The notes beneath the pieces are model-generated. The model was not told the origin of the DNA. It searched no databases and saw only the letters and a program-made list of their open reading frames with translations. A stretch of DNA of 64,000 bases, taken from Ornithinibacillus salinisoli. GTDB taxonomy: Bacteria; Bacillota; Bacilli; Bacillales; Amphibacillaceae. This document shows, piece after piece, positions 33,411 to 42,848 of the stretch; position 1 is the first letter of the stretch; each line of letters starts with the position of its first letter. Made by a program: the position numbers and the translations under genes. The DNA lies in the NCBI RefSeq assembly GCF_042682545.1, contig NZ_JBHUHQ010000015.1, one strand, 5' to 3'.

Positions 33411-34091
33411 ATTATAAACATTAATAGTAAAGTTAAAAGGTATTCAACGAGGGATTATGCTTATGAAGAACTAAGAGAACAAATCATTATGTTGAAATTA
33501 AATCCGGGTCGAAGCATTTCAGAAAATGAAATGTCCATCATGTTAGAAGTGAGTCGGACACCGGTACGAGAAGCATTTGTGAAGCTGGCTCAAGAGAAAT
33601 TACTCGAAGTTTATCCTCAAAAAGGGACATTTGTTTCCCTTATTGATCTTGACTATGTTGAAGAAGCGAGGTTTATTAGAGAACATTTAGAGCGGGCAAT
33701 AGTTAAAGAGGCATGTAAGTCTTTTAATGTTGATTGTTTAATTGAATTGGAAAAAAAATTTGAACTTCAAAAACTTGCTGTTGAAAAAAAGGATTATACA
33801 AAGCTTTTTGAGTTAGATGAAATGTTTCATCAGTGTATTTCAATAGGAACTGATAAGGAAAGAATTTGGTCAGTTATCCAGCAAATGAACGCACACTTGA
33901 ATCGTATTAGAATGCTTAGTTTAGCGGCTAATTATAATTGGGAACTCATCTTATCACAGCATGAAAAAATAATTAAAGCAATTAAACAACAAAAGGAAGA
34001 TGAGGCAGATTTAGTAATGGAAGAACATTTGAGAAAACTAACGTTTGAATTAGAGGAACTTAAAAATGAATTCCCGGATTATTTTAAGTAG
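33411..34091 (+). CDS. GntR family (FadR/FCD) regulator of hexuronate catabolism
   Basis: About 226 residues. Winged helix (YEELREQIIMLKLNPGRSISENEMSIMLEVSRTPVREAFVKL) and an all-helical FCD domain with metal-binding-type residues (EARFIREHLERAI...DEMFHQCI). The start is problematic: the only upstream ATG (33363) lies inside the operator palindrome, whereas a strong AAAGGGGGGAG at 33399-33408 precedes in-frame ATT/ATA codons at 33411-33420 and no ATG, GTG or TTG until the helix-turn-helix. A rare ATT or ATA start is plausible. As first gene before the TRAP and uxu genes it probably represses them until a uronate is present. Confidence 0.85.
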   Translation: MININSKVKRYSTRDYAYEELREQIIMLKLNPGRSISENEMSIMLEVSRTPVREAFVKLAQEKLLEVYPQKGTFVSLIDLDYVEEARFIREHLERAIVKEACKSFNVDCLIELEKKFELQKLAVEKKDYTKLFELDEMFHQCISIGTDKERIWSVIQQMNAHLNRIRMLSLAANYNWELILSQHEKIIKAIKQQKEDEADLVMEEHLRKLTFELEELKNEFPDYFK

Positions 34092-34122
34092 ATTCCATAA
34101 ACATAAAAATAGGAGGATTGAA

Positions 34123-35136
34123 ATGAAAATTAAAATAGGATTAACGTTAATATCTATTTTTTTAGTATTGATTGTAAGCGCTTGCGGAGATAGTGATAGT
34201 GAAACAAGCGGGGAAAGTGATGGCGGAGAAACTTACACATTAAAACTTGGAACAGCATTGACTGAAGGGGATCCAATTTATGATGGATTAGTAGAATTTA
34301 GTGATGCAGTGAATGAAAGAACAGATGGAAATGTTACAGTTGAAATTTTTGGAAGCGGTTCCTTAGGTGAGGATAATGACATTGTAGAGCAAGCCAAAAC
34401 TGGTGCAAATGTTGCTGTTCTTGTCGACTCAGGGCGCTTAGCAGATATGGTTCCTGAGCTTGGGATTTTATCTGCTCCATATGTTGTAGACAACTTTGAC
34501 GAGGCGAATAAAGTTGCACAATCAGACTTGTTTAAAGAGTGGTCAGATAAATTAGCGGAAGAACATGGCTTACAAATTTTATCATTCAATTGGTATCAAG
34601 GAGAAAGACATATGTTAACAAATGAACCAATTGAAACGCCAGCAGATCTGGAAGGTTTAACTATTCGTACAATTGGTGCTCCAATTGCTCTACAGACAAT
34701 GGAAGCATTAGGAATGAGTCCTTCTGGTATGGCTTGGACAGAAGTTTACCCTGGTCTACAACAAGGTGTTATTGATGCGGCGGATGCACAACATCCAGCA
34801 ACCTATGGGGCGAACTTACATGAAGTAGTAGATTATATTACGAAAACAAGACATTTCCAATTAATCACTGGTGTTATCACTGGTGCTGGTTGGATGGAAG
34901 ATATACCTGAGGAATATCAAAATATTATTTATGAAGAAGCACAAAAACATGGTGAACAAGCCTCGAAGAAAACAGAGGAGTCTTTAGAAGAATATGAACA
35001 AATGATGATTGATGAAGGTGTTACTGTTAAAGAAGTTGATGTTGAAGAATTTAAGGCTTTGACAGATTCAGTATACAGTGAATTTGATGGTTATCAAGAA
35101 TTACGTGAAGAAATAAATAATATCCTAGGAAAATAA
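34123..35136 (+). CDS. TRAP transporter substrate-binding lipoprotein (DctP family)
   Basis: 337 residues, ATG 34123 after AGGAGG. Lipobox VSAC. GLTIRTIGAP holds the conserved arginine that grips the carboxylate of TRAP ligands, and MAWTEVYPGLQQGVIDAAD is the second hallmark. It captures a carboxylated sugar, here most likely glucuronate or galacturonate given the downstream genes. Confidence 0.93.
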   Translation: MKIKIGLTLISIFLVLIVSACGDSDSETSGESDGGETYTLKLGTALTEGDPIYDGLVEFSDAVNERTDGNVTVEIFGSGSLGEDNDIVEQAKTGANVAVLVDSGRLADMVPELGILSAPYVVDNFDEANKVAQSDLFKEWSDKLAEEHGLQILSFNWYQGERHMLTNEPIETPADLEGLTIRTIGAPIALQTMEALGMSPSGMAWTEVYPGLQQGVIDAADAQHPATYGANLHEVVDYITKTRHFQLITGVITGAGWMEDIPEEYQNIIYEEAQKHGEQASKKTEESLEEYEQMMIDEGVTVKEVDVEEFKALTDSVYSEFDGYQELREEINNILGK

Positions 35137-35149
35137 GAGAGTGATAGCC

Positions 35150-35623
35150 TTGAAAACAATTTTACAAAGCTATATAAAAGTAGAAAATTTTATGACTAAC
35201 TTTTTAATGTTGGCGGTTGTGTTCTTTGTTTTTATAGCAGCGGTCATGCGATGGGCTGGAAGTCCCATCGCATGGTCAGTAGAAATAGCGCAACTTTTAT
35301 TTGTTTGGCTTATATTTTTAGGTGCAAATCGGTCATTAAGAGAAAACAGGCATATAGGTGTCGACTTTTTTGTGAAGAAATTGCCAAATAATCTACGCAA
35401 CATTATAGACATTATTATTTATCTACTTATATTAGCATTTTTACTATTTATAAGTAGATTTGGAATTCTACTTAGTATTGAAAATTCAGTACGGCAGATA
35501 AGTAGTCTAACAATCAGTTATGCTTATATTTCTGCTTCTGTTCCAGTTGGTTGTTTTATTATGTCAATTACTACAATCGGAAAGATAAGGGAGAAAATAT
35601 TAGCATTAGGAACAGTGTCATAA
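35150..35623 (+). CDS. TRAP transporter small permease (DctQ family)
   Basis: 157 residues from TTG 35150 after AAGAGAGTGA; a GTG at 35141 is the alternative. Four membrane helices with WSVEIAQLLFVWLIFLGANRSLRENRHIGVDFF-type core (SVEIAQLLFVWLIFLGANRS). Works with the large permease as the sodium-driven membrane complex. Confidence 0.9.
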   Translation: MKTILQSYIKVENFMTNFLMLAVVFFVFIAAVMRWAGSPIAWSVEIAQLLFVWLIFLGANRSLRENRHIGVDFFVKKLPNNLRNIIDIIIYLLILAFLLFISRFGILLSIENSVRQISSLTISYAYISASVPVGCFIMSITTIGKIREKILALGTVS

Positions 35624-35664
35624 TAAGAACTCTTCATTTTCAAAAGTAGAAAGAGGTGAAGTGC

Positions 35665-36942
35665 ATGTTAATGGTAGCATTAATCTTTTTTGTGCTTCTA
35701 TTTTTAAACATGCCGGTAGCATTTGCTATTGGGATAGCTAGTTTATCATTGATCATATTTGAACCAGGGTTGCCAATAGAGATTACTTCTCAACGTATGG
35801 TAGCTGGTACACAATCTTTCCCATTGTTAGCTGTTCCATTTTTTATTTTAGCGGGAAACTTAATGAATTCTTCTGGCATAACGAAGCGATTGATAAGGTT
35901 TGCAAATGCGATAATTGGCCATGTAGTAGGTAGCCTAGCACATGTTTCCATTGTACTAAGTACTATCATGGGAGGTATTTCAGGATCTGCGAATGCGGAT
36001 GCTGCAATGCAAAGTAGAGTCATAGGACATCAAATGATTAAACGTGGGTATTCAGGTGGATTTTCAGCGGGTGTTATTGCTGTCAGTTCTTTAATTACTG
36101 CTACAATCCCACCAAGTATAGGGTTAATACTATATGGTTATGTAGGAGAAGTGTCCATCGGAGATCTATTCTTGGCGGGAATTATTCCCGGTATTTTAAT
36201 GATGGTTTTTCTGATGATTGTTACATATGTAATTGCAAAGAAAAGAAATTACGATGTAGATCAAATAACAAAGAGGTCTTCATTGAAGGAGTTACTTATT
36301 TCGTTCAAAGATAGTATTTGGGCATTATTATTCCCAGTTATACTGGTAGTTGGTATTCGTTTCGGTATATTTACTGCCTCAGAAGCAGGAGCATTTGCTG
36401 TGGTATATGCGATGTTTATTGGATTTGTTGTTTACAAGGAACTTAACTGGAAAACCTTAATCGAATCTGTACGTCAGTCAGTAGTTGATAATGCGACGAT
36501 TCTATTAATTATTTCCACTTCGTCTATTTTAGGTTATCTAATTACGTATGAAAGACTACCACAGAATGCAGCAGATTTTTTAATAGGGATAACAAGTAAT
36601 GCAACATTACTGCTTATACTGATTTTAGTTTTTCTTTTATTAGCAGGAATGTTTATTGAATCAACGGTATTAGTATTATTGCTAACTCCTATATTCTTGC
36701 CAATTGTAAAACAAATAGGAGTAGACCCTGTTCATTTTGGTATTTTAATGATGACCATTGTAACCTTTGGAGGGATGACTCCTCCAGTTGGGGTAACTAT
36801 GTATACGGTCTGTTCCTTAACAGATGTTCCGATTGAAGATTACGTAAAAGAATCCTTACCGTTTTACGCTGGGGTGATTTTACTCATTATATTATTAATC
36901 TTTGTTCCGTCTATTTCATTATATTTACCGAACATATTTTAA
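35665..36942 (+). CDS. TRAP transporter large permease (DctM family)
   Basis: 425 residues, about twelve membrane helices, ATG 35665 after AAAGAGGTGAAG. Motifs include NMPVAFAIGIASL, FFILAGNLMNSSGI, GGISGSANADAA and ATIPPSIGLILYG, all typical of DctM. It forms the transport channel for the uronate captured by the DctP-like protein. Confidence 0.94.
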   Translation: MLMVALIFFVLLFLNMPVAFAIGIASLSLIIFEPGLPIEITSQRMVAGTQSFPLLAVPFFILAGNLMNSSGITKRLIRFANAIIGHVVGSLAHVSIVLSTIMGGISGSANADAAMQSRVIGHQMIKRGYSGGFSAGVIAVSSLITATIPPSIGLILYGYVGEVSIGDLFLAGIIPGILMMVFLMIVTYVIAKKRNYDVDQITKRSSLKELLISFKDSIWALLFPVILVVGIRFGIFTASEAGAFAVVYAMFIGFVVYKELNWKTLIESVRQSVVDNATILLIISTSSILGYLITYERLPQNAADFLIGITSNATLLLILILVFLLLAGMFIESTVLVLLLTPIFLPIVKQIGVDPVHFGILMMTIVTFGGMTPPVGVTMYTVCSLTDVPIEDYVKESLPFYAGVILLIILLIFVPSISLYLPNIF

Positions 36943-36984
36943 TTATAGGCTCGATTAAATAAATAGAAATTAGGAGGAGAAAAA

Positions 36985-37743
36985 ATGTTTGATTTTAGTG
37001 ATCAAGTAGTATGGGTAACTGGAAGTAGCACAGGTATTGGCCGATCTATTGCTTTAGCTTTTGCAGAAAATGCAGCTTCCCTTGTTATACACGGAAACAC
37101 CAATATTCATAAAGCAGAGGAAGTCTTGCAAGAGGTTCGCCAAAAAGGCAGGGAAGCCATTCTTGTTACGGGAGATGTAACAGACAGAACAGCAGTAAAG
37201 CAAATGGTGTCTGACATCAAAAAGCACTTTAAACGAATTGATATATTAATCAATAATGCTGGGACGATGGTAAAACGTAGTAAAATCGAGGATTTAGACT
37301 TTGAAACCTGGCATAGCATTATGGATATTAATTTAAATTCTGTTTTTCATGTTACCCAATCGGTATTGCCAATGATGAAGCAACAAAAATCAGGTAAGAT
37401 AATTAATTTAACATCAATTGCTGCTAGAAATGGTGGAGGTGGAGGAGCTGTATCCTATGCAGCTGCAAAAGGTGCTGTATCTACCTTTACTCGTGGTCTA
37501 GCGAAGGAACTGGTTAGCGATAATATTTATGTTAATGGCATTGCTCCAGGAATTATAACTACACCATTTCATGACAAATACAGTACGAAAGAAATGCGTG
37601 AAAAAATGGTTAGCCAAGTTCCCATTAAACGAGAAGGGAAGCCTGAGGAAATAGCCGGGGCAGCTCTATATCTTGCATCTGATTATGCTAATTATATGGT
37701 AGGCGAAATTTTAGAAGTTAATGGTGGTCTTTTAACAGATTAA
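36985..37743 (+). CDS. Short-chain dehydrogenase/reductase in the uronate operon
   Basis: 252 residues. GSSTGIGRS binds NAD(P), NNAG is kept, and the catalytic Ser and YAAAK (Tyr/Lys) follow. The nearest functional groups are KduD-type 2-deoxy-gluconate/5-keto-4-deoxyuronate dehydrogenases and glucose 1-dehydrogenases. No kduI is seen. It is a second SDR beside the fructuronate reductase, so it may handle a related uronate or unsaturated uronate. Confidence 0.85.
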   Translation: MFDFSDQVVWVTGSSTGIGRSIALAFAENAASLVIHGNTNIHKAEEVLQEVRQKGREAILVTGDVTDRTAVKQMVSDIKKHFKRIDILINNAGTMVKRSKIEDLDFETWHSIMDINLNSVFHVTQSVLPMMKQQKSGKIINLTSIAARNGGGGGAVSYAAAKGAVSTFTRGLAKELVSDNIYVNGIAPGIITTPFHDKYSTKEMREKMVSQVPIKREGKPEEIAGAALYLASDYANYMVGEILEVNGGLLTD

Positions 37744-37791
37744 TATAATTCACAACTGATTACGTTAAGAGTCTATTTGAGGAGGTTTAAC

Positions 37792-39195
37792 GTGAAAACA
37801 TTTATGGATGATGACTTTTTATTGGAAACGGAAACTGCAAGAAGACTTTATTATAACTATGCTAAAGACATGCCAATACTCGACTATCATTGTCATTTAA
37901 CTGCAAAGGAAATAGCAGAGAACAAACGGTTTTCTAATATAACAGAAGCCTGGTTAGGGGAAGACCATTATAAGTGGAGAGTCCTTCGAGCTAATGGTGT
38001 ATCAGAAGATTATATAACAGGAGATAAAACAGACAAAGAAAAATTCGATAAATGGTCAGAAACAGTACCACATTTAATTGGAAATCCACTTTTTCATTGG
38101 ACCTATCTTGAATTAAGAAGATGCTTTGGGATAACAGATCTTCTTCATCGTGAAAGTGCAGATGAAATATGGAGGATCTGTAACCAGGAGATACAAAAAG
38201 AATCTTTCAGTGCCAGAGGTTTAATAAAACAATTTAATGTAAAAGGCCTTTGTACGACAGATGACCCTTTAGACGATTTGCGTTTTCATAAACAAATAGA
38301 AGAAGATGAATCATTCGATGTAAAAGTCCTTCCAACTTTTCGTCCAGATGGTGCACTAAATATCCAATTAGATGCTTTCACGGATTGGGTTCATCGATTA
38401 GAACATGTATCGAATCAACGAATCGATGACTATGATTCTTTTCTGGAAATGCTAGAGTCAAGAGTGGAGTATTTCCATGAAGCTGGCTGTCGGTTGTCAG
38501 ATCATGGTTTAGACGCTCCTTTTTTTGAGGCGGTAACAATGCAAGAATCTAGAAATATTTTTATGAAAGTAATGGATGGAGCATCTATTACCGAGAAAGA
38601 AGCTACTCAATTTCGAACCGGTGTCCTAACGTATTTAGGAAAGGTTTATGCAAAAAAAGGATGGGCAATGCAGCTTCATATTGGTGGGCTACGTAATACC
38701 AACACGAAGATGGTAGAAAAAATAGGGCCGAATACTGGCTATGATTCCATAGCTGATTTCACTTATGGAAATGCTTTAGCGTGTTTACTTAATGAATTAG
38801 AAAAAACGGATGAATTACCAAAGACGATTATTTATAACTTAAATCCTCGTGATAATTATATGGTTGCATCCATGGCTGGGAATTTTCAGTCCGGTTTTCC
38901 TGGGAAGATTCAGTTCGGCACGGCTTGGTGGTTTAATGATCATCGTGATGGGATGGTAGATCAAATAAAAACACTTGCGAATGTTGGTGTTTTAACTAAT
39001 TTTGTAGGTATGTTAACCGATTCACGAAGTTTACTATCATATACTAGGCATGAGTATTTTCGAAGGATTTTATGCAATGTTTTCGGTCATTGGGTGGAAA
39101 ATGGAGAAGTACCAAACGATATGAAATGGAATGGGAAAATCATTCAAGATATTGCTTTTAACAATATATGCAATTATTTGGGTATTAAGTTTTAA
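37792..39195 (+). CDS. uxaC: Glucuronate isomerase
   Basis: 467 residues from GTG 37792 after TTGAGGAGG. It begins with DDFLLETETARRLYYNYA and carries the metal-binding ILDYHCHL, GLCTTDDPLDDLRFH, QLHIGGLRNTN and the FGTAWWFNDH motif of the UxaC family. It converts D-glucuronate to D-fructuronate (or galacturonate to tagaturonate), the first cytoplasmic step after TRAP uptake. No UxaB or UxaA is present, so the glucuronate branch is favoured. Confidence 0.96.
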   Translation: MKTFMDDDFLLETETARRLYYNYAKDMPILDYHCHLTAKEIAENKRFSNITEAWLGEDHYKWRVLRANGVSEDYITGDKTDKEKFDKWSETVPHLIGNPLFHWTYLELRRCFGITDLLHRESADEIWRICNQEIQKESFSARGLIKQFNVKGLCTTDDPLDDLRFHKQIEEDESFDVKVLPTFRPDGALNIQLDAFTDWVHRLEHVSNQRIDDYDSFLEMLESRVEYFHEAGCRLSDHGLDAPFFEAVTMQESRNIFMKVMDGASITEKEATQFRTGVLTYLGKVYAKKGWAMQLHIGGLRNTNTKMVEKIGPNTGYDSIADFTYGNALACLLNELEKTDELPKTIIYNLNPRDNYMVASMAGNFQSGFPGKIQFGTAWWFNDHRDGMVDQIKTLANVGVLTNFVGMLTDSRSLLSYTRHEYFRRILCNVFGHWVENGEVPNDMKWNGKIIQDIAFNNICNYLGIKF

Positions 39196-39217
39196 AATAA
39201 AAGGATGTGCATACTAG

Positions 39218-40303
39218 ATGGAGATGGTTTTTCGTTGGTTTGGAGAGGGTAATGATCAAGTTCCTTTAGATTACATTAAACAAATCCCTGGTGTTAGTGG
39301 AGTTGTATGGGCACTTCATGATATACCGACTGGGGAAGTATGGCCCCTTCAACGGATTGCGGAAATAAAAGAACAAGCAGATAAATATGGTCTAACTATT
39401 GATGTTGTAGAAAGCGTTAATATCCATGAAGATATAAAGTTAGGTTTACCTACTAGAGATAAATACATCTCCAATTACATTAAAACAATGGAGCATCTTG
39501 CAGAAGTTGGTGTTAAGGTTATTTGTTATAATTTTATGCCTGTCTTTGATTGGGTGCGAACGGAGTTATTTAAAAAACTAGAAGATGGATCGACAGCACT
39601 TTTTTTTGAAAAGAAGAAAATCGAGGATATTGATCCTATGGAACTAGTAAAAATGATTGCTCACGATCCAGCATATACGATGCCAGGATGGGAACCTGAT
39701 AGACTTCAAGATTTGTCAACGTTATTTGTAAAATATAAAAGTGTTTCAGAGGAAGATCTATGGGGAAATTTACAATACTTTTTAGAGAAGATAATTCCTG
39801 TAGCTGAAAAACTTAATATAAAAATGGCTATTCATCCGGATGATCCACCTTATTCTGTATTTGGTCTTCCTCGGATTATTACTAATAAATCAAATTTACA
39901 TCGATTCCTAAAGCTAGTTGATAGCCCAGTTAATGGTTTAACTTTTTGTAGTGGGGCTTTAGGTGCTCATCCAGCAAACGATTTAGTCGATATTGTTAGG
40001 ACATTTTCTAATCGTATTCATTTCGCCCATGTTCGTAACTTGAAACGGTATGAAAATGGTGACTTCATCGAAACCTCACATCGGATGTCAGATGGTTCAT
40101 TAGATATTCACGGAATTATGAAAGCATTTTATGAATCAGATTATAACGGATATATGAGACCAGATCATGGAAGACATATATGGAGTGAAAAATGTAGACC
40201 AGGCTATGGATTATATGATCGTGCCCTTGGAATTATGTATTTATGGGGAATATGGGATAGCTTAGTTGAAAGTGGAAAGGAGAATCGTTTTGTTACCAAT
40301 TAA
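39218..40303 (+). CDS. uxuA: Mannonate dehydratase
   Basis: 361 residues. FRWFGEGNDQVPLDYIKQIPG, VWALHDIPTGEVWP, MAIHPDDPPYSVFGLPRI and FAHVRNLKR...RPDHGRHIW are UxuA signatures with the metal-binding Cys, His and Glu residues. It dehydrates D-mannonate to 2-keto-3-deoxygluconate. Its 3' end overlaps the open frame of uxuB. Confidence 0.96.
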   Translation: MEMVFRWFGEGNDQVPLDYIKQIPGVSGVVWALHDIPTGEVWPLQRIAEIKEQADKYGLTIDVVESVNIHEDIKLGLPTRDKYISNYIKTMEHLAEVGVKVICYNFMPVFDWVRTELFKKLEDGSTALFFEKKKIEDIDPMELVKMIAHDPAYTMPGWEPDRLQDLSTLFVKYKSVSEEDLWGNLQYFLEKIIPVAEKLNIKMAIHPDDPPYSVFGLPRIITNKSNLHRFLKLVDSPVNGLTFCSGALGAHPANDLVDIVRTFSNRIHFAHVRNLKRYENGDFIETSHRMSDGSLDIHGIMKAFYESDYNGYMRPDHGRHIWSEKCRPGYGLYDRALGIMYLWGIWDSLVESGKENRFVTN

Positions 40304-41138
40304 TCCAAATTTACAAGGAAAAGTTGTTGTTATTACTGGTGGAAGCGGAGTTCTTTGCAGTGCAATGGCAAAAGAACTTAGCAGACAGGGGTCCAAAGTT
40401 GCCATACTAAATCGAACTGTTGAAAATGGGAAAAGAGTAGAAGAGGACATTAAAAGCAATGGAGGAGAAGCTGTTGCAATCGCATGTGATGTATTGGATG
40501 TTGAGAGTGTGAAAAATGCTGAACAAAAAATCACTGACATGTATGGGCCATGCGATATTTTAATTAATGGTGCAGGTGGAAACCATCCAGACGGAACAAC
40601 TACTAACGAAACACTTAAACCAGAAGATCTTGAAAGCAAAGATTTGAAGACATTTTTTGATCTTACATTTGAAGGGTTCCAACATGTGATGAACTTAAAT
40701 TTATTAGGAACTATTATTCCTACTCAAATTTTCTCTAAAAAAATGCTTCATCGAGAAGGGACTACTGTTGTAAATATGTCATCGATGAGTGCGCCATCGC
40801 CTATGACAAAAGTTCCAGCTTATAGTGCTGGTAAAGCTGGTATTGATAATCTTACGAAATGGTTATCCGTACACCTAGCTGATGTGGGGATAAGGGTCAA
40901 TGCAATTGCACCAGGATTCTTTTTAACGGAGCAGAATAAACGTTTATTAACCAATCCAGATGGCTCATTAACTGAGCGATCACATAAAATTATTGGCCAT
41001 ACTCCAATGAAGCGGTTTGGTGATCCAAATGATTTATTAGGCACGTTACTTTGGCTTGTGGACCATAATATGTCAGGGTTTGTTACAGGAATTACTGTAC
41101 CAGTCGATGGTGGATTTATGGCTTACTCTGGTGTCTAG
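40290..41138 (+). CDS. uxuB: Fructuronate reductase (D-mannonate oxidoreductase), SDR type
   Basis: 282 residues from TTG 40290 after AAAGGAGAA; the longer frame begins inside uxuA. It starts PINPNLQGKVVVITGGSGVL, has the nucleotide-binding TGGSGVL, NGAGGNHPD and catalytic YSAGK. This is the SDR-type enzyme found beside uxuA in Bacillus (YjmF), unrelated to the long-chain UxuB of E. coli. It reduces fructuronate to mannonate. Confidence 0.9.
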   Translation: MLPINPNLQGKVVVITGGSGVLCSAMAKELSRQGSKVAILNRTVENGKRVEEDIKSNGGEAVAIACDVLDVESVKNAEQKITDMYGPCDILINGAGGNHPDGTTTNETLKPEDLESKDLKTFFDLTFEGFQHVMNLNLLGTIIPTQIFSKKMLHREGTTVVNMSSMSAPSPMTKVPAYSAGKAGIDNLTKWLSVHLADVGIRVNAIAPGFFLTEQNKRLLTNPDGSLTERSHKIIGHTPMKRFGDPNDLLGTLLWLVDHNMSGFVTGITVPVDGGFMAYSGV

Positions 41139-41150
41139 GGGGAATGTAAC

Positions 41151-42089
41151 ATGGATGTCATTACACTAGGGGAGAGTATGGTGCTTTTTACTCCAGACTC
41201 ACCTGGTCCGTTAAGATTTGCTACTAATTTTAATAAAAAACTTGGTGGGGCAGAATCGAATGTAGCAATAGCGTTATCAAGACTTGGCCATCAAACTGGT
41301 TGGATTAGCCGTTTAGGTAGTGATGAATTTGGATTGTATGTAAGAAATTTTATCCGGGGTGAAGGCGTTGATACATCGCGTGTAATATTTGATGAACAAA
41401 ACCAAACTGCGGTTTTTTTTAAGGGATTAAACCCGGGGCAAGACCCGAATGTATTTTATTATCGAAAACATTCGGCGGCGAGCCAACTATCGCCTGAAAA
41501 TATAGATGAAAGTTACGTATCTAAAGCAAAATATATTCATTTAACTGGTATAACTCCAGCCTTAAGCCCAACTTGTAGAGAAACAATCTATCATGTACTT
41601 GACCTAGCGAAAAAACATAAGCAAACAGTCGTATTCGATCCAAATATAAGATTAAAGCTTTGGTCAAAAGAAGAGGCAAGTGATGTATTATCTGATATTG
41701 CAAAACAGTGCCATATTGTTCTTCCGGGAATAGATGAAGGACAGCTCTTGACTGGTAATGATTCACCAGAAGAAGTTGCGAACGACCTTCTACAAGGGGA
41801 TACCCATACTGTTGTTGTAAAGTTAGGGGAAAAAGGGTCATTCCTAGCAACAAAGGATCACCAACAATATGTCCCAGCTGTTAATGTATCGCATGTTGTA
41901 GATACTGCAGGTGCTGGAGATGGTTTTGCAGCAGGTTTTATGTCTGGACTACTACGAGGTTTTGATTACCTCCAATCAGTCGAATTAGGCAATCGAATTG
42001 GGGCACATGCACTGTCTGTTTCTGGGGATGTTGAAGGATACCCATACTGGAATAAAATGAATACCAATAACCAAGAAGTGTTACGGTAA
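41151..42089 (+). CDS. kdgK: 2-keto-3-deoxygluconate kinase
   Basis: 312 residues of the PfkB/ribokinase family: GGAESNVAIALSRLG near the N-terminus and the catalytic DTAGAGDGFAAGFMSGLL near the C-terminus. Position between uxuB and the KDPG aldolase gene identifies the substrate as 2-keto-3-deoxygluconate. Confidence 0.94.
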   Translation: MDVITLGESMVLFTPDSPGPLRFATNFNKKLGGAESNVAIALSRLGHQTGWISRLGSDEFGLYVRNFIRGEGVDTSRVIFDEQNQTAVFFKGLNPGQDPNVFYYRKHSAASQLSPENIDESYVSKAKYIHLTGITPALSPTCRETIYHVLDLAKKHKQTVVFDPNIRLKLWSKEEASDVLSDIAKQCHIVLPGIDEGQLLTGNDSPEEVANDLLQGDTHTVVVKLGEKGSFLATKDHQQYVPAVNVSHVVDTAGAGDGFAAGFMSGLLRGFDYLQSVELGNRIGAHALSVSGDVEGYPYWNKMNTNNQEVLR

Positions 42090-42104
42090 GTAGGAGGAAT
42101 TATT

Positions 42105-42761
42105 TTGCAAAATATGAAGAATGAGCGTATCAGTACTTTGACAGAGCAAGGAGTAATTGCCGTTCTTAGAAAAATTCCTAATGATAAAATCATGCAAGTA
42201 GCTGAGAGCTTGATTGCTGGTGGAGTCAATGCCTTAGAATTAACAGTAGATACGGAAGATGCATTTCATACAATTAATAAATTAAAGGTTTCATTTGAAG
42301 ACCGTGCCATTATAGGGGCGGGGACCGTTTTAGATGAAGTTTCTGCGGAGTTAGCATTGCAAAGTGGAGCTGAATTTATTGTCAGTCCGATATTAAATAA
42401 ATCAGTAATAAAGAAGACGCTTCTACATGGGAAAATCAGTATACCTGGTGTGTTGACGCCGACTGAAATGGTTGAAGCTATTAAATACGGTGCTGATATT
42501 GTTAAAGTGTTCCCTGCATCAGTTTACGGACCTGGATTTCTTAAACATATGAAAGGCCCATTACCCAATATCTCGATTATTCCGACAGGTGGGATTAACT
42601 TAGATAATGCAAAAGATTATATATCTGCTGGTGCAGTTGCCATTGGAGCTGGTGGACAATTGCTAGACAAAAAAGCAATAAATGAAAATAACTTTGAAAG
42701 AATAACAGAACTAGCTAAACAATATGTAGAAGCTGTAGAAAGAGCACGGGAAGAGATTTAA
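42105..42761 (+). CDS. kdgA: KDPG/KHG aldolase
   Basis: 218 residues, TTG at 42105 after AGGAGGAAT (ATG 42114 is an alternative). GVIAVLRKI, NALELTVDT, GAGTVLDEVSAELALQSGAEFIVSP and VKVFPAS, which holds the Schiff-base lysine, are present. It splits KDPG into pyruvate and glyceraldehyde 3-phosphate and ends the uronate operon. Confidence 0.95.
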   Translation: MQNMKNERISTLTEQGVIAVLRKIPNDKIMQVAESLIAGGVNALELTVDTEDAFHTINKLKVSFEDRAIIGAGTVLDEVSAELALQSGAEFIVSPILNKSVIKKTLLHGKISIPGVLTPTEMVEAIKYGADIVKVFPASVYGPGFLKHMKGPLPNISIIPTGGINLDNAKDYISAGAVAIGAGGQLLDKKAINENNFERITELAKQYVEAVERAREEI

Positions 42762-42765
42762 TGAG

Positions 42766-42821
42766 TGGTGGGACGAGGGTGGGACGAGGTGTCAGGGACG
42801 AGGGGTCAGACCCCTCGTCCC
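42766..42821. repeat. Dispersed GGGACGAGG-type repeat, copy 3, with a 27-bp palindrome
   Basis: At 42795-42821 GGGACGAGGGGTC is mirrored as GACCCCTCGTCCC around a single A, a perfect hairpin. It directly follows kdgA, where it may act as a terminator, and it marks the right edge of the inferred 27.7-kb insertion: the lrgB remnant begins at its last base. Confidence 0.7.
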
Positions 42822-42848
42822 ATTAGTTATGCCTGTATTTGTGGGGTA
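42821..42848 (+). pseudogene. Remnant of the 3' end of lrgB
   Basis: CATTAGTTATGCCTGTATT matches lrgB 14723-14741 with one mismatch. A 24-base in-frame deletion relative to lrgB follows, then GTGGGGTAA, the end of lrgB. No upstream lrgB sequence remains. It shows that the cupin at 42954 originally lay convergent to lrgB. Confidence 0.75.
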
